Of a stretch of DNA of 62,737 bases, positions 21,201 through 32,000 are shown piece after piece. The stretch's first letter is position 1. The number at the start of each line of letters is the position of its first letter. A program made the translations under genes and the position numbers. The DNA is from Phycisphaerales bacterium (GTDB taxonomy: Bacteria; Planctomycetota; Phycisphaerae; Phycisphaerales; UBA1924): contig JAEPOJ010000024.1 in NCBI GenBank assembly GCA_017642965.1, positions 1 through 62,737 of the forward strand, given 5' to 3'. The notes under the pieces were generated by a model that saw only the letters and a list, made by a program, of their open reading frames with translations, was not told the DNA's origin and searched no databases.

Positions 21201-21895
21201 GATTCACACCTGCACTCTGCATCGCGATCGCAACCGGCCTGGCCCACGCAGGAAGCGTGTGCGTCTCGCCAAGCGCAACCATCCCGGATAACAGCGCAAC
21301 CGGCATCGACATTCCCATCGAAATCGACGCCGGCGAGAACGAACTCATCGAGACCGTCACCGTCTCGCTGGATATCGAGCACACGTGGGTCGGCGATCTG
21401 GTCGTTACGCTCCGCTCACCCTCGGGCACCCTGATCACGCTGCTCGATCGCCCCGGCATCCCGTGCACCGGTTTCCCCGGCCCCTTCGGCTGCGGCGGGC
21501 GCGACCTCGACGCGACCTTCAGCGACGACGCAAGCCTCCTCGCCGAGGATATCTGTTCGTACAGCGCTCAGCCGGTCATCGCTGGCGATGTCGTCCCATC
21601 CCAGGCCATGCTGACCTTCGCGGGCGAGCCGGCCAGCGGCGCGTGGACGCTCACGGTTTCGGATCGCTCCGCGTATGACGCCGGCGTGCTCATCGAGGCG
21701 TGCATCCAACTCACCACAACCATCACCTGCACCCCCGACCTGACCGGCGACGGCGTGCTCGATTTCTTCGACGTCAGCGCCTTCCTGAGCGCCTACAGCG
21801 CCCAGGACCCAGCCGCCGATTTCACCGGTGACGGCCAGTTCGATTTCTTCGACGTCAGCGCTTTCCTGAACGCATTCACGGTCGGCTGCCCATGA
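21197..21895 (+). CDS. Secreted P-domain protein with GC-type dockerin
   Basis: The 232-residue protein has a signal peptide (to LAHAG) and a proprotein-convertase P-domain: VSLDIEHTWVGDLVVTLRSP and GAWTLTVSDRSAYDAGVL are typical of this jelly-roll, usually attached to proteases. The last 55 residues are a two-repeat dockerin (CTPDLTGDGVLDFFDVSAFL; DFTGDGQFDFFDVSAFL) ending GCP. The start overlaps the stop of the hydrolase gene. The DNA of the dockerin part is almost identical to that of the next gene (4 differences over about 165 bp). Confidence 0.88.
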   Translation: MRFTPALCIAIATGLAHAGSVCVSPSATIPDNSATGIDIPIEIDAGENELIETVTVSLDIEHTWVGDLVVTLRSPSGTLITLLDRPGIPCTGFPGPFGCGGRDLDATFSDDASLLAEDICSYSAQPVIAGDVVPSQAMLTFAGEPASGAWTLTVSDRSAYDAGVLIEACIQLTTTITCTPDLTGDGVLDFFDVSAFLSAYSAQDPAADFTGDGQFDFFDVSAFLNAFTVGCP

Positions 21896-22012
21896 GCCAA
21901 GCTGGTTCGGGTTGTGTGAATCCGCTTCTCGGATTGTCAATGTCGAGCAGTTGGCCGGTTACGGTATTGACACGGTAGTGAGTCGCGGTATAAACGAGAT
22001 GGAGGATTACAA

Positions 22013-23401
22013 ATGATGAAGATAATTACAGCATATGTAGCATTGGCCACGCTGAGCACATCAACAACTCTTGGCCAGAACTGTGATATCGTTGAGTCGA
22101 GCATGCTCGATGGTGCGGAGGTGAACTCTTTCTTGTTCGGCATAGGGCTCGAGTACGCCGAAGATCTGATCGCGGTCGGCGGCCCGCTCGCTTCGAGCCC
22201 GCGCGCTGCGTTTACCGGTGTCGTGTCCCTATTCGAGCCCGGTGTCGATGGCTGGTCCAGCGCGGGGATGTTGTATGCGAGCAACGGGATTCGGGACGAT
22301 CGATTCGGTGAAACGATCGAGAGACAGGGCAACACGATTGTCGTGGGGGCGCCGTCTCGTCGGATCACACAGAACCGTGAGGGTGCGGCCTACATTTTCG
22401 AGAGAGTGGATGGGGAATGGGAGCAGACCCGGTTCCTTCGCACGGACTTTGGTATCCCGGACAATCAGTTCGGACGGTGGATTCAGTTCAGTGATGACGG
22501 CCTGTACATCGCCGCAAAGGTCGACACCGAGAACGGCAGCCAATCGGGCGCGTTGTACGTGTACACGTACAACGACGATCGCTGGGTTTTCGACCACAAG
22601 ATCCGTTCTTCTGATCAGGGGTCGTACAGGTATTTCGGTGCAGGATTGACAATTTCAGGCGACACGCTGGTCGCGTCCGGTCACGGAGAATCCCCTGGGG
22701 ATAAGCGCCGACTGTATGTCTTCGGGCGTGACATGAGTCATGAGTGGGTTGAGATGCAAAAATTGGATGCGCCGGAGTTGCTCGATACTGACAGCAGGTT
22801 CGGATACGCGATCGCGGTGAGTGAGAATGTCATCCTGACAAGTGATATCTTGTACAGCAGCTTGTACCCCGGCTCGCAGAATGGTGCGGTGTTCGTGTAC
22901 CGCAAGTCTGGCGGAGTATGGGCGTATGAATCGGCTATCTTCCCGGACGCACCGGTTGCCCAGCAGCTCTTTGGCAAGTCGCTCGCGATCTCGGGCGATG
23001 GAAATACGGTGTTTGTCGGATGCGAAGCGGGCAGTGGCAACCGGGTGTATGAGTTCAGTTATGGCGACGGTCAGTGGTCTGAAGTTCAGCAGATTACGGC
23101 CATGGACACGCAGAGCGGGGATCACTTCGGGAACAGCCTGGAACTAGCAGATGGCAAGCTCATCGTCGGCGCATTCGGGGCGGGCCTCGCGGGGCGTACG
23201 TACTTGTTTGATGTCAGCTGCGATACGGTGTCCTGCACCCCCGACCTCACCGGCGACGGCGTACTCGATTTCTTCGACGTCAGCGCCTTCCTGAGCGCCT
23301 ACAGCGCCCAGGACCCAGCCGCCGATTTCACCGCTGACGGCCAGTTCGATTTCTTCGACGTCAGCGCTTTCCTGAACGCGTTCACGGTCGGCTGCCCATA
23401 A
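22013..23401 (+). CDS. Secreted FG-GAP beta-propeller protein with GC-type dockerin
   Basis: This 462-residue protein has a signal peptide ending LGQN, then about seven FG-GAP-type blades recognisable by repeats such as DDRFGETIERQGNTIVVGAP, DNQFGRWIQFSDDGLYIAA and GDHFGNSLELADGKLIVGA, giving an integrin-alpha-like propeller for surface binding. The dockerin ends GCP. The propeller-encoding DNA is visibly less GC-rich than the dockerin-encoding tail, and that tail is nearly the same DNA as in the upstream gene. ATGATG at 22013 leaves a 3-base uncertainty in the start. Confidence 0.85.
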   Translation: MMKIITAYVALATLSTSTTLGQNCDIVESSMLDGAEVNSFLFGIGLEYAEDLIAVGGPLASSPRAAFTGVVSLFEPGVDGWSSAGMLYASNGIRDDRFGETIERQGNTIVVGAPSRRITQNREGAAYIFERVDGEWEQTRFLRTDFGIPDNQFGRWIQFSDDGLYIAAKVDTENGSQSGALYVYTYNDDRWVFDHKIRSSDQGSYRYFGAGLTISGDTLVASGHGESPGDKRRLYVFGRDMSHEWVEMQKLDAPELLDTDSRFGYAIAVSENVILTSDILYSSLYPGSQNGAVFVYRKSGGVWAYESAIFPDAPVAQQLFGKSLAISGDGNTVFVGCEAGSGNRVYEFSYGDGQWSEVQQITAMDTQSGDHFGNSLELADGKLIVGAFGAGLAGRTYLFDVSCDTVSCTPDLTGDGVLDFFDVSAFLSAYSAQDPAADFTADGQFDFFDVSAFLNAFTVGCP

Positions 23402-23645
23402 AGCAACACCTGTAAGGGGTGTGTTTGTGTGTGATTTCATCCTTGCACCTTTCCGGGGGATCCGGTAAGGTGCGAGGACCGTATCTGTTTCGCGGAATGG
23501 GTGCCTTGTTCTGAGGTGCTCGGGTCTAAAAACACATCTGTCGTGCAGGTTTACTCGCGATGAACGCCGAGCCGATCGATCCCTACCGATCAGCCAATCG
23601 TGCATTCGTGGCAGACCGCTCCCACGACAAGGAGGAACCAACAAC

Positions 23646-25832
23646 ATGCTCCATCCACGCGCACTGCTCGCGACCGCGTCACTCACCATCGGCATCATGG
23701 GTGCCGGGGCACTGGCGCAGTCCCAGCACTTCAGAATCCAAGGCAACCAGATCCACCTCGACGCGCTCGCAGACGTTGAGATCGGCGATCACGTTCGCAT
23801 CGAGAACTTCCAGGCCGTCGGCGCGGAGTACGACTTCGAGCTCGACCGGTTCGAGGTCCTTACAGATGACGCCGAGCTCGTCGTGGGCACCAAGGACGGC
23901 ATGATCGCGCTCCCACGCCCGGACGTGATCCTCCTCTCGGGCATCGTCGCCGGCGACGCCGACTCGCGCGTGTTCCTCTCGTACTCGCCCTACGGGACCA
24001 ACGGCTACATCGAGCAGAACGGCGAGCTGATCTCCATCTCCACCGGCGAGTACGACGTGGAGAAGAACCTGCAGCAGGCGCTCCGCTCGGCGCACATGGC
24101 CGACATGCTCGATCCCAACGCGATCACGCACGGCTGCGGCTACACCAACGGCGACGCAAACCTCGAGCCCATGGGCCTGCCCGACCAGAGCGACGCACAC
24201 ACCGGCGCACGCGGCGGCTCAACCTGCCGCATCGCGGGCATCGCGGTCGAGTCTGACTACGAGTTCACCGAGCGCCTCTTCGATGGCAACACCAACGCGT
24301 CGGCCGCGTACCTCGTGTCGCTCGTGGGCGCGATCTCCGAGATCTACGAGCGCGACGTCGATACCCGCCTCGCGATCCCATTCCTCCGCGTCTGGGCGGA
24401 CAACTCCGATCCCTACGACGCGAATACGGGCGATCCGCTCGATCAGGTCCGCAACCACTGGAACGCGACCATGGGCCACGTCGACCGCACCGTCACCCAC
24501 CTGTTCACCGGTCGCCAGAACACATCCTACGGCGGCGTCGCGTACGTTGGCGTGCTCTGCAACGGCAGCTACGGCTACGGCGTCTCCGCCTACCTCGACG
24601 GCTCATTCCCCTACCCGCTCGTCGATCACAACGGCGGCAACTGGGACGTCGTCGTCGCCGCCCACGAGCTCGGGCACAACTTCGGCACCGGCCACACGCA
24701 CAGCTACTCGCCGCCCATCGACGGGTGCGGCAACGGTGACTGTTCCAACCCGTACGGCGGCACGATCATGTCCTACTGCCACACCTGCTCCGGTGGGCTC
24801 ACCAACATCGTGCTCGGTTTCCACCCGCGCGTGCAGAACACCATCGTCGATTACATGAACAACGTGAACTGCGACCTCATCAGCGAGGGCGTCACCGCGG
24901 CCGAAGACTTCGCCGAGACACTCCAAGGCACGCCCATCGAGATCGACGCGCTGAGCAACGATGTCTCGCAGTCATGCGACCCGTTCGTGCTCAACACCTT
25001 CGACTCCACCTCGTTCGCGGGCGGCACGGTTGAGCTCCTCGCGGGCGCAGGCCCCGACGGGCGCGATATCTTCCGCTACACACCGCCGGCGGATTACTCG
25101 GGCTTCGACCTCTTCGCGTACAGCATCATGGGCGACTCCGGCGCACAGAGCACCGTCGTCAACCTCGATATCCGTGCGCTCCGCCCGGCCGACGACCGCC
25201 TGAGCCCGGTCCCGGGCCTCGCCGTGAGCTACTACCAGCTCAACAGCCCGAGCGTACTCCCCGACTTCGACACCCTCACGCCGATCGGCACCGACGTGTC
25301 CACCGATGTCAACTACCCGTCCGTCGGCACCGAGTTCATGAACTCCGGGCTCTCCGATGAGGTCGGCGCGGTCTTCGAGGGATACGTCTGGGCCCTCTTC
25401 GACGGCATCTACACCTTCTCCACCAACTCCGACGACGGCTCGGCGCTGTACATCGGTGACGAGCAGGTCGTGAACAACGACGGGCTCCACGGCATGGTCA
25501 CCAAGAGCGGCACCATCCCGCTCGCGGCCGGCTGGCACCAGATCCGCATCGAGTTCTTCGAGAACGGCGGCGGCGCAGGCCTCATTGCAACGATGGCCGG
25601 GCCGACTCAGCCCGAGACCACCCTCAACGGGCTCTACATCTCGCACGACAGCACCACCGCCTGCTCGGCGGCGGATTTCAACGGCGACGGCCAGCTCAAC
25701 TTCTTCGATGTGACGGCCTTCATCGACGCGTTCAACGCTCAGGATGACATCGCCGACCTCAACGACGACGGCGCCTTCAACTTCTTCGATGTGACCGCCT
25801 ACATCTCCATCTACCAGGAAGGCTGTCCGTAA
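23646..25832 (+). CDS. Secreted M12-like metalloprotease with PA14 domain and GC-type dockerin
   Basis: This 728-residue protein has a signal peptide ending ALAQ and a propeptide-like N-terminal region. The metzincin zinc site AAHELGHNFGTGH lies near residue 340, and the downstream GGTIMSYCH is the Met-turn, so this is probably an active reprolysin-like protease. A cadherin/Ig-like segment (DIFRYTPPADYSGFDLFAY) follows, then a PA14 carbohydrate-binding domain (FEGYVWALFDGIYTFSTNSD, SALYIGDEQVVNN, GWHQIRIEFFENGG). The dockerin reads CSAADFNGDGQLNFFDVTAF and ends GCP. Confidence 0.9.
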   Translation: MLHPRALLATASLTIGIMGAGALAQSQHFRIQGNQIHLDALADVEIGDHVRIENFQAVGAEYDFELDRFEVLTDDAELVVGTKDGMIALPRPDVILLSGIVAGDADSRVFLSYSPYGTNGYIEQNGELISISTGEYDVEKNLQQALRSAHMADMLDPNAITHGCGYTNGDANLEPMGLPDQSDAHTGARGGSTCRIAGIAVESDYEFTERLFDGNTNASAAYLVSLVGAISEIYERDVDTRLAIPFLRVWADNSDPYDANTGDPLDQVRNHWNATMGHVDRTVTHLFTGRQNTSYGGVAYVGVLCNGSYGYGVSAYLDGSFPYPLVDHNGGNWDVVVAAHELGHNFGTGHTHSYSPPIDGCGNGDCSNPYGGTIMSYCHTCSGGLTNIVLGFHPRVQNTIVDYMNNVNCDLISEGVTAAEDFAETLQGTPIEIDALSNDVSQSCDPFVLNTFDSTSFAGGTVELLAGAGPDGRDIFRYTPPADYSGFDLFAYSIMGDSGAQSTVVNLDIRALRPADDRLSPVPGLAVSYYQLNSPSVLPDFDTLTPIGTDVSTDVNYPSVGTEFMNSGLSDEVGAVFEGYVWALFDGIYTFSTNSDDGSALYIGDEQVVNNDGLHGMVTKSGTIPLAAGWHQIRIEFFENGGGAGLIATMAGPTQPETTLNGLYISHDSTTACSAADFNGDGQLNFFDVTAFIDAFNAQDDIADLNDDGAFNFFDVTAYISIYQEGCP

Positions 25833-25862
25833 GCACTCCCGTGCTATACCTGTTCTCACCCA

Positions 25863-25889
25863 AGGCCGGACCAAACGTCCGGCCTTTTT
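25863..25889 (+). terminator. Terminator after metalloprotease gene
   Basis: AGGCCGGAC and GTCCGGCCT form a 9-bp stem around CAAAC, followed by TTTT. Confidence 0.9.
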
Positions 25890-25998
25890 CATGCGCCCCA
25901 CCTTTCGGTGGGCAGGAATCCGCTCGGAGATTTGAGGATCATGTGTTACACTCGCTACCCGGCACTCATCCACACCTCCAAGGCACCCAGGAGCCCGT

Positions 25999-27411
25999 AT
26001 GTTCATCCACCGCCACTCGATGTCCCTAGTCCTCGTCTCAGCGTCGCTCGCCCACGCCCAGTCCACCAGCTATTACGAGGTCTCCAAGGACGGTCACCAC
26101 TTCGCCGTCACCTTCGATGAGCCCTCGTTCGCCCAGCGTGGGGCCGGGGTTCCCTTCGGGGCAGCGCCCGATCTGCAGGTCGATATCCGACGCCAGGTCG
26201 GCGGGCTGAAAGTCGCCGACATCAACGGCGACGGCATCAACGACCTCGTCGCCGTCTGCTACATCTCCAACTCCTTTCCGCCCTACGACAGCGCGAAGGA
26301 CATGGTGTTCTACGGCAACGGATCGGGCATCAGCACCACGCCCGACTGGCTCAGCGATATCGACACCCACACCGGCGACGTGCAGGTCGGCGATCTCAAC
26401 AACGACGGGCACCCCGATATCGTGACCATCCACGGCGGGCTGCGCCGAGACAACGTACGCGTCTACAACAACACCGGCACGGGCGTCCCGACCACCCCGT
26501 CCTTTACGAACAACACCAGCCGCACCATGTGGGGCACCGCGGGCGTGCTCGCGGATATGGATCAGGACGGCGACCTCGACCTCGTCACCACGAACCAGGG
26601 GGTCACGCCCGACCCGTTCCGTCCGGTGCTCATGTTCGATAACGTGGCCGGGACCCTGACATCCAACAGTGTCTGGCAGTCCGCGGACGAAGCCGTGCAG
26701 AACGGGCTCGACGCGCGCGACATCACCGGCGACGGCTACCCCGAGCTGGCGGTCGCCAAGTGGGTCAACTTCTTCAGCGGCATCTACTACAACACGACCG
26801 GCACGCCGGACACGCTCCCCCTCGTGCAGGTCGCGACGAACGACACCGACCGCGGCGCACTGTTCTGCGATCTCGAGAACGACGGCATCAGCGAGGTCGC
26901 CTTCGGCGGCGACCCATCCCGTGTCTACGACAACGTCCATGGGGCGCTCATGGAGCGTTACGCCAGCAACCCGCCCTTCGCGGGCCCGCAGGAGATCGGC
27001 TTCTTCGATGTCGACAACGACGGCGATGAGGACTTCGCGGAGGTCCACTTCTCCGACGGGCGGGCCCACATCTACCTCAACCGAGGCGGCACCCTCGACA
27101 CCGACCCCACCTGGACCTACGACGCCTCGCAGGTCGGCACCGCCCTCGCATTCGGTGACCTCAACAGCGACGGGCTCGACGATCTGATCGTCGGGTACTC
27201 CGGCGACACCTGCATCCGGGTCTTCTACTCACAGCTCACCCCGTGCCCCGCAGACCTGACCGGCGACGGCGTGCTGGACTTCTTCGATGTGTCCGCATTC
27301 CTCAACGCCTACAACGCGATGGACCCGGCCGCCGACTTCACGGGCGACGGCCTGTACGACTTCTTCGATGTCAGCGCGTTCCTCAACGCCTACAACGCGG
27401 GCTGCCCCTGA
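25999..27411 (+). CDS. Secreted VCBS/FG-GAP repeat protein with GC-type dockerin
   Basis: This 470-residue protein has a signal peptide ending AHAQ. Repeats of the form D-x-N/D-x-DG-x-x-D-L/I (KVADINGDGINDLVAV, QVGDLNNDGHPDIVTI, LADMDQDGDLDLVTT, FGDLNSDGLDDLIVG) are calcium-binding VCBS/FG-GAP blades of a propeller. The dockerin is canonical (CPADLTGDGVLDFFDVSAFL; DFTGDGLYDFFDVSAFL) and ends GCP. An adhesive or ligand-binding surface role is likely; no enzymatic motif is seen. Confidence 0.88.
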   Translation: MFIHRHSMSLVLVSASLAHAQSTSYYEVSKDGHHFAVTFDEPSFAQRGAGVPFGAAPDLQVDIRRQVGGLKVADINGDGINDLVAVCYISNSFPPYDSAKDMVFYGNGSGISTTPDWLSDIDTHTGDVQVGDLNNDGHPDIVTIHGGLRRDNVRVYNNTGTGVPTTPSFTNNTSRTMWGTAGVLADMDQDGDLDLVTTNQGVTPDPFRPVLMFDNVAGTLTSNSVWQSADEAVQNGLDARDITGDGYPELAVAKWVNFFSGIYYNTTGTPDTLPLVQVATNDTDRGALFCDLENDGISEVAFGGDPSRVYDNVHGALMERYASNPPFAGPQEIGFFDVDNDGDEDFAEVHFSDGRAHIYLNRGGTLDTDPTWTYDASQVGTALAFGDLNSDGLDDLIVGYSGDTCIRVFYSQLTPCPADLTGDGVLDFFDVSAFLNAYNAMDPAADFTGDGLYDFFDVSAFLNAYNAGCP

Positions 27412-27583
27412 GCGAATTGCCCCATAATTAGGTAATTTTCTGCTACAAAAACTCAGCTTTGTGGATTAGTCTGTGCTTCTGCACGCAGACCACAGGAGGG
27501 GTCGCGCGGTTGTCGCGCATCGTGCAGAGCAAAGCATGCGTGCCGTGTTCTGCGGCACGTGTATGACCAGGAGAGATTTCAAT

Positions 27584-28912
27584 ATGAGACCCACTTCCAT
27601 GATGATCGCGTTCGTGTGCGCGAGCGCTGGCGTAGCGCACGCACAGAGTTTCTCGAACACCCTGGGTGATCCGGGCCTGACGGGGTCGTACACCGTCGGC
27701 TTCGAGATGCACGACGACGGATCGGGCGAGTCGCTCTTCGTCACCGGTCAGTTCGGCGTCCCCGGCACCGGCACCTCGAACATCGCACGCTGGGACGGCA
27801 GCGCCTGGCAGCCAGTCGGCGGCGGCTTGATGGGGCAGTACTCCAACGCCATCAAGGAGTTCAACGGCGACCTGATCGCCGCGGGATACTTCGACAGCGC
27901 CGGCGGCGTCGCGGGCACCGAGAAGCTCGCCCGCTGGGACGGCACGCAGTGGCACTCCATGGACGCGCAGTCCATGTCATTCCTCAACTCCATGTGGGAC
28001 CTCGAGGTCTGGGACGACGGCACGACCGGCGAGCAGCTCTACATCGCCGGCAACTACGTCGCGCTCAACGGCCAGATCGGTCTCGACCACATCTCCAAGT
28101 GGGACGGCAGCACCTACACCCCGGTCGGCGGCACCATCGGCGGCGCGGTCCCGCTCATCGTGCTCGACCTGCACGTCTCCGATCTCACCGGGTCCGAGCT
28201 GCTCTACGCGGGCGGGCGCTTCCTTACCATCGGCGGCAACGCGGCGCTCAACATCGCCTCGTGGGACGGCACCTCGTGGTCCGACCTCGACGGCGGGCTG
28301 ACCCGCACCTCGGGTTTCACCCAGGTCCTGCACATGACCACATGGGACGACGGCTCTGGCCCCGCCCTCTACGTTGGTGGCCGATTCAACATCGCGGGCG
28401 GCAGCGCGGTCTCGACCAACGTCGCCAAGTGGGACGGCACCTCATGGTCGTCGATGGGTGACGGCTTCGACGCCGACGTCCAGGAGCTCGTCGTGTTCGA
28501 CGACGGCACCGGCGAGGCGCTCTACGCCATGGGCAACTTCAACAACTCCGGAGCAACACCCGTCAGCCGCATCGCCAAGTGGAACGGCAGCTCCTGGGAG
28601 CCCGTGGGCAGCGGCACCAACAACACCATCTTCGGCGGCGGCGTCTTCGACTACGGTGAGGGTCCCGCGCTCGTCATGGGTGGCAGCTTCACCCAGGCCG
28701 ATGGCATCAGCTCCAGCAAGGTCGCGTCCATCCTCGGCGCATCCTGCCCCGCGGACCTCACCGGCGACGGCAACCTGGACTTCTTCGACGTGTCCGCGTT
28801 CCTCAGCGCGTACAACGCGATGGACCCGATCGCAGACTTCACAGGCGACGGTCTCTACGACTTCTTTGATGTCAGTGCCTTCCTCGCCGCCTACAACGTC
28901 GGCTGCCCGTAA
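27584..28912 (+). CDS. Secreted W-D-G repeat beta-propeller protein with GC-type dockerin
   Basis: This 442-residue protein has a signal peptide ending AHAQ. About six repeats carry the phrase (A/S)-x-W-(D/N)-G-(S/T)-x-W followed by GGxF-type strands, for example IARWDGSAWQPVGGGL, LARWDGTQWHSM and VAKWDGTSWSSMGDG, indicating a kelch-like propeller. The dockerin is canonical and ends GCP. AGGAGA precedes the ATG at 27584; the frame is open upstream but would add an unlikely leader. A terminator follows. Confidence 0.85.
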   Translation: MRPTSMMIAFVCASAGVAHAQSFSNTLGDPGLTGSYTVGFEMHDDGSGESLFVTGQFGVPGTGTSNIARWDGSAWQPVGGGLMGQYSNAIKEFNGDLIAAGYFDSAGGVAGTEKLARWDGTQWHSMDAQSMSFLNSMWDLEVWDDGTTGEQLYIAGNYVALNGQIGLDHISKWDGSTYTPVGGTIGGAVPLIVLDLHVSDLTGSELLYAGGRFLTIGGNAALNIASWDGTSWSDLDGGLTRTSGFTQVLHMTTWDDGSGPALYVGGRFNIAGGSAVSTNVAKWDGTSWSSMGDGFDADVQELVVFDDGTGEALYAMGNFNNSGATPVSRIAKWNGSSWEPVGSGTNNTIFGGGVFDYGEGPALVMGGSFTQADGISSSKVASILGASCPADLTGDGNLDFFDVSAFLSAYNAMDPIADFTGDGLYDFFDVSAFLAAYNVGCP

Positions 28913-28960
28913 TCGGAGAAGCCCAGGAATCTACTTTCCTTTCGGGATTGATTCAGGTAT

Positions 28961-28989
28961 AACAGGCGACGCGAAAGCGTCGCCTGTTT
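28961..28989 (+). terminator. Terminator after W-D-G repeat gene
   Basis: A 12-bp perfect stem, AACAGGCGACGC with GCGTCGCCTGTT, around GAAA, followed by T-rich sequence. Confidence 0.9.
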
Positions 28990-29027
28990 CTTTGCATCCG
29001 CATCAAATGTCAAGATAGAGAAGCTTC

Positions 29028-32000
29028 ATGCCCAACCGAGCCCTGCCGTTGTTCGTTCCGTTCCTGTTGAGCATGTGGGGTGCCGCGAACTCCGCCGTGG
29101 CGGAGGTCCCCCTCCCAACCGGTGACGCCGGCTGGGCCGATGCGGGGCGCGTCTACTTCAACGATCAGGAGCTGTTGCAGATCACGGTTACGGTTGACCC
29201 CGCCGATCTGCAGGCGATGCTCGACGATCCCTACGACAACACCTACTACCCCTGCAGCGTGCACCTGCTGAGCTCGGAAGTGGACGCGGTCATCGAAGAC
29301 GTTGCCATCCGCCCGCGCGGCAACACCAGCCGCGGCGCGATCAAGAAGTCCTGGAAGCTCAAGTTCAACGAGTTCGTCCCCGGGCGTGAGGTCTTCGGGC
29401 TCGAGAAGCTGAACCTCAACGGGCACCAGAACGACCCCTCCGTCGTGCGCGGCAAACTCGCGTGGGATATCTACAACCAGTTCGGCGTGCCTTCGCCCCG
29501 CGCCTCGATGGCGCGCGTGGTCATCAACGACGGCTCGCTAGTCGACGATGTGTATGCCAACGTCGAGCAGATCGACGACGAGTTCCTCGCCGCCTGGTAT
29601 GGCGACGACACGGGCAACCTGTACCAGTGTGCCTACAAGGGCGAGCGGGCCGATCTGCGATTCGTGTTCCCAGGCGACGCAGCGACCTACGCGAACCTGG
29701 GCACCCCGACCTACGAGCTTGAGAACGACAGCGGGGCCAACCAGCACCAGGACCTCGCCGACTTCATCGCCTTCATCGAGAACGCGAGCGACGCGACATT
29801 CGCCGACGAGATTGCGCACCGTTTCAGCGTGGACACGTTCCTGCGTTCTATGGCCGTGGACTGCGTGAACGGCCACTGGGACAACATGTGGTACGGGGCG
29901 AACAACTACTTCCTTTACGTTCATCACGACACGGGGCGGATCGAGTACATCCCCTACGACCTGGACAACTCGTACGGCATCGATTTCTTCTCGACCGACT
30001 GGGCCGCCCGACCGGCGTCGAGCTTCGGGGATGGCGGGTTCGGCTGGGACTTCGGCAGCTCGTTCGGGGGCGGCGCTGAGCCGCCGCTCGTGCGCCGGAT
30101 TCTGGCGATTGATGCCTACCACGATCAGTACCTGCGCTACGTCCGCGAGCTGGTCGGCGCGATCGGCGAGCCCAGCGAGCCAGCAGAAACGGTGTACACC
30201 GATTCACTCGGCGACACCTTCAACGCGATCAGCGACCCGCACTTCGATCTCGATTCGGTCACACTCTCCAACGACGAGACTGACCTGCTCGCCGAGGTCC
30301 GCGTCGCGGGGCCGATCGACGTGGGTGGGGACACCGACCAGGCACGCATCATGCTGTTCCTCGACACCCGCCCCGGCGGCACGACGAGCAACCCGTGGGG
30401 GCGTGACATCACCGCCGCCGCGCAGGCCGACTACTTCCTCGGCTCGTGGACCGACAACGGCGGCGGGTTCATCTTCTACGCATGGAGCGGTTCGGGCTGG
30501 GATCTGCTGCACGCGAGCTTCGACAACCCCGCCGGCTTCACGCAGGACCTGAGCAACAGGGCGGACGGCATCGTGCGTTACACGCTCCCGCTGACCGCGA
30601 TGGGGCTCAGCGACACGGAAAGCTTCAGCTTCGATGTCGTGACCACCAACGACCGAGGCGCGGACACCGAGCCCGGTGTGGATCACCTCTCGAACCCGGC
30701 TCAAGCCACACCCAACTACGACACGCCGTCGCAGGCGGGCACGTACCCAATCCACACGCTCGAGCCGTTCAGCCCCGGTGGTGTGGATACCACCGAAACC
30801 ATCTTCACGCTCGCCACCCGCAGCGATCACATCGACGCGCTCCAGAGCATGCTCGAGCCCTACGCCTTCACCGGCTCGTACGCGAACGGCAACGCGGACT
30901 TCGGCTACACCGCGATGGACTTCCTCGACTCGTTCACGCTGCCCGCGAGCTATTCGGGCGGCTCGCCCTGGGCGTGGGGCGTCAAGCCCTACATTCAGGC
31001 ACGCACTGACTATCTCCGCGCGAGCGTCCCCGCGCCCGCGTCGCTGCCCAAGCTATTCATCAACGAGGTGCTCGCGAGCAACGACTCAATCATCATGGAT
31101 GAGGCGGGGGAGTACGAGGACTTCATCGAGATCTACAACGCCGGCGATTCAGTGGCCGACCTGTCGGGCATGCAGCTCTCCGACGACATCTTCGATCCGT
31201 ACAAGTGGTCCTTCCCCGACGGGACCGTGCTCGCGCCGGGCGCCTTCCTGATCGTCTGGTGCGATGACGAGCCCGCAGACGGCCCCTTGCACGCGACCTT
31301 CAAGCTCAGCGCCAGCGGCGAATCCGCGGTCCTCTCGCACCGGCCCGATTCGGGCTCGGTCCTGATCGACGCGATCACCTTCCCGGGCCTGCTCGCCGAC
31401 GAGTCCTACGGTCGATCGCCGGACGGGTCTGAATCGTTCGAGGTCTTCTGCGCCGTCACGCCGGGCTTTGAGAACGACCCGCGAGACGACTGCTTCATAG
31501 ACCCCGACCCGACGCCCGCGGTCTTCATCAACGAGTGGCTCGCGAGCAACGACGGCGTCGTGGTCGACGAGTTCGGCGATGCCGACGACTTCGTCGAGCT
31601 CTACAACGCGGAAGCGACCACCGTCGACCTCGGCGGGCGCTACCTGACCGACGATCTGAGCGACCGCACCAAATGGCAGATCCCCCCGGGCGTCACCATC
31701 CAGCCCGGGGGCTACCTCGTGATCTGGTGCGACGACGAGCCGGAGCAGGGGCCGCTGCACGCCACCTTCAAACTCAGCGCCGGCGGCGAGGCGGTGGGGC
31801 TCTTCGATCGCGATGGCAACCAGCTCGCCCAGATCGATGCTGTGACGTACTCGGGCCAGGAGACCGACATCGCCGAGGGGCGCGGCCCGGACGGCAGCGC
31901 CTGCCGTCTCTTCTTTACGCCAACGCCCGGCTCTCCCAATCGCAACGGCATCGCAGACCTCGCCGCGCCGCTTGGTGAGCTCAACTTCTTCGATGTCTCG

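Noticed and set aside
23405..23426. Short hairpin after the FG-GAP gene as a terminator
   Set aside because: Only a 5-bp ACACC/GGTGT stem and an interrupted T-run; too weak to call.
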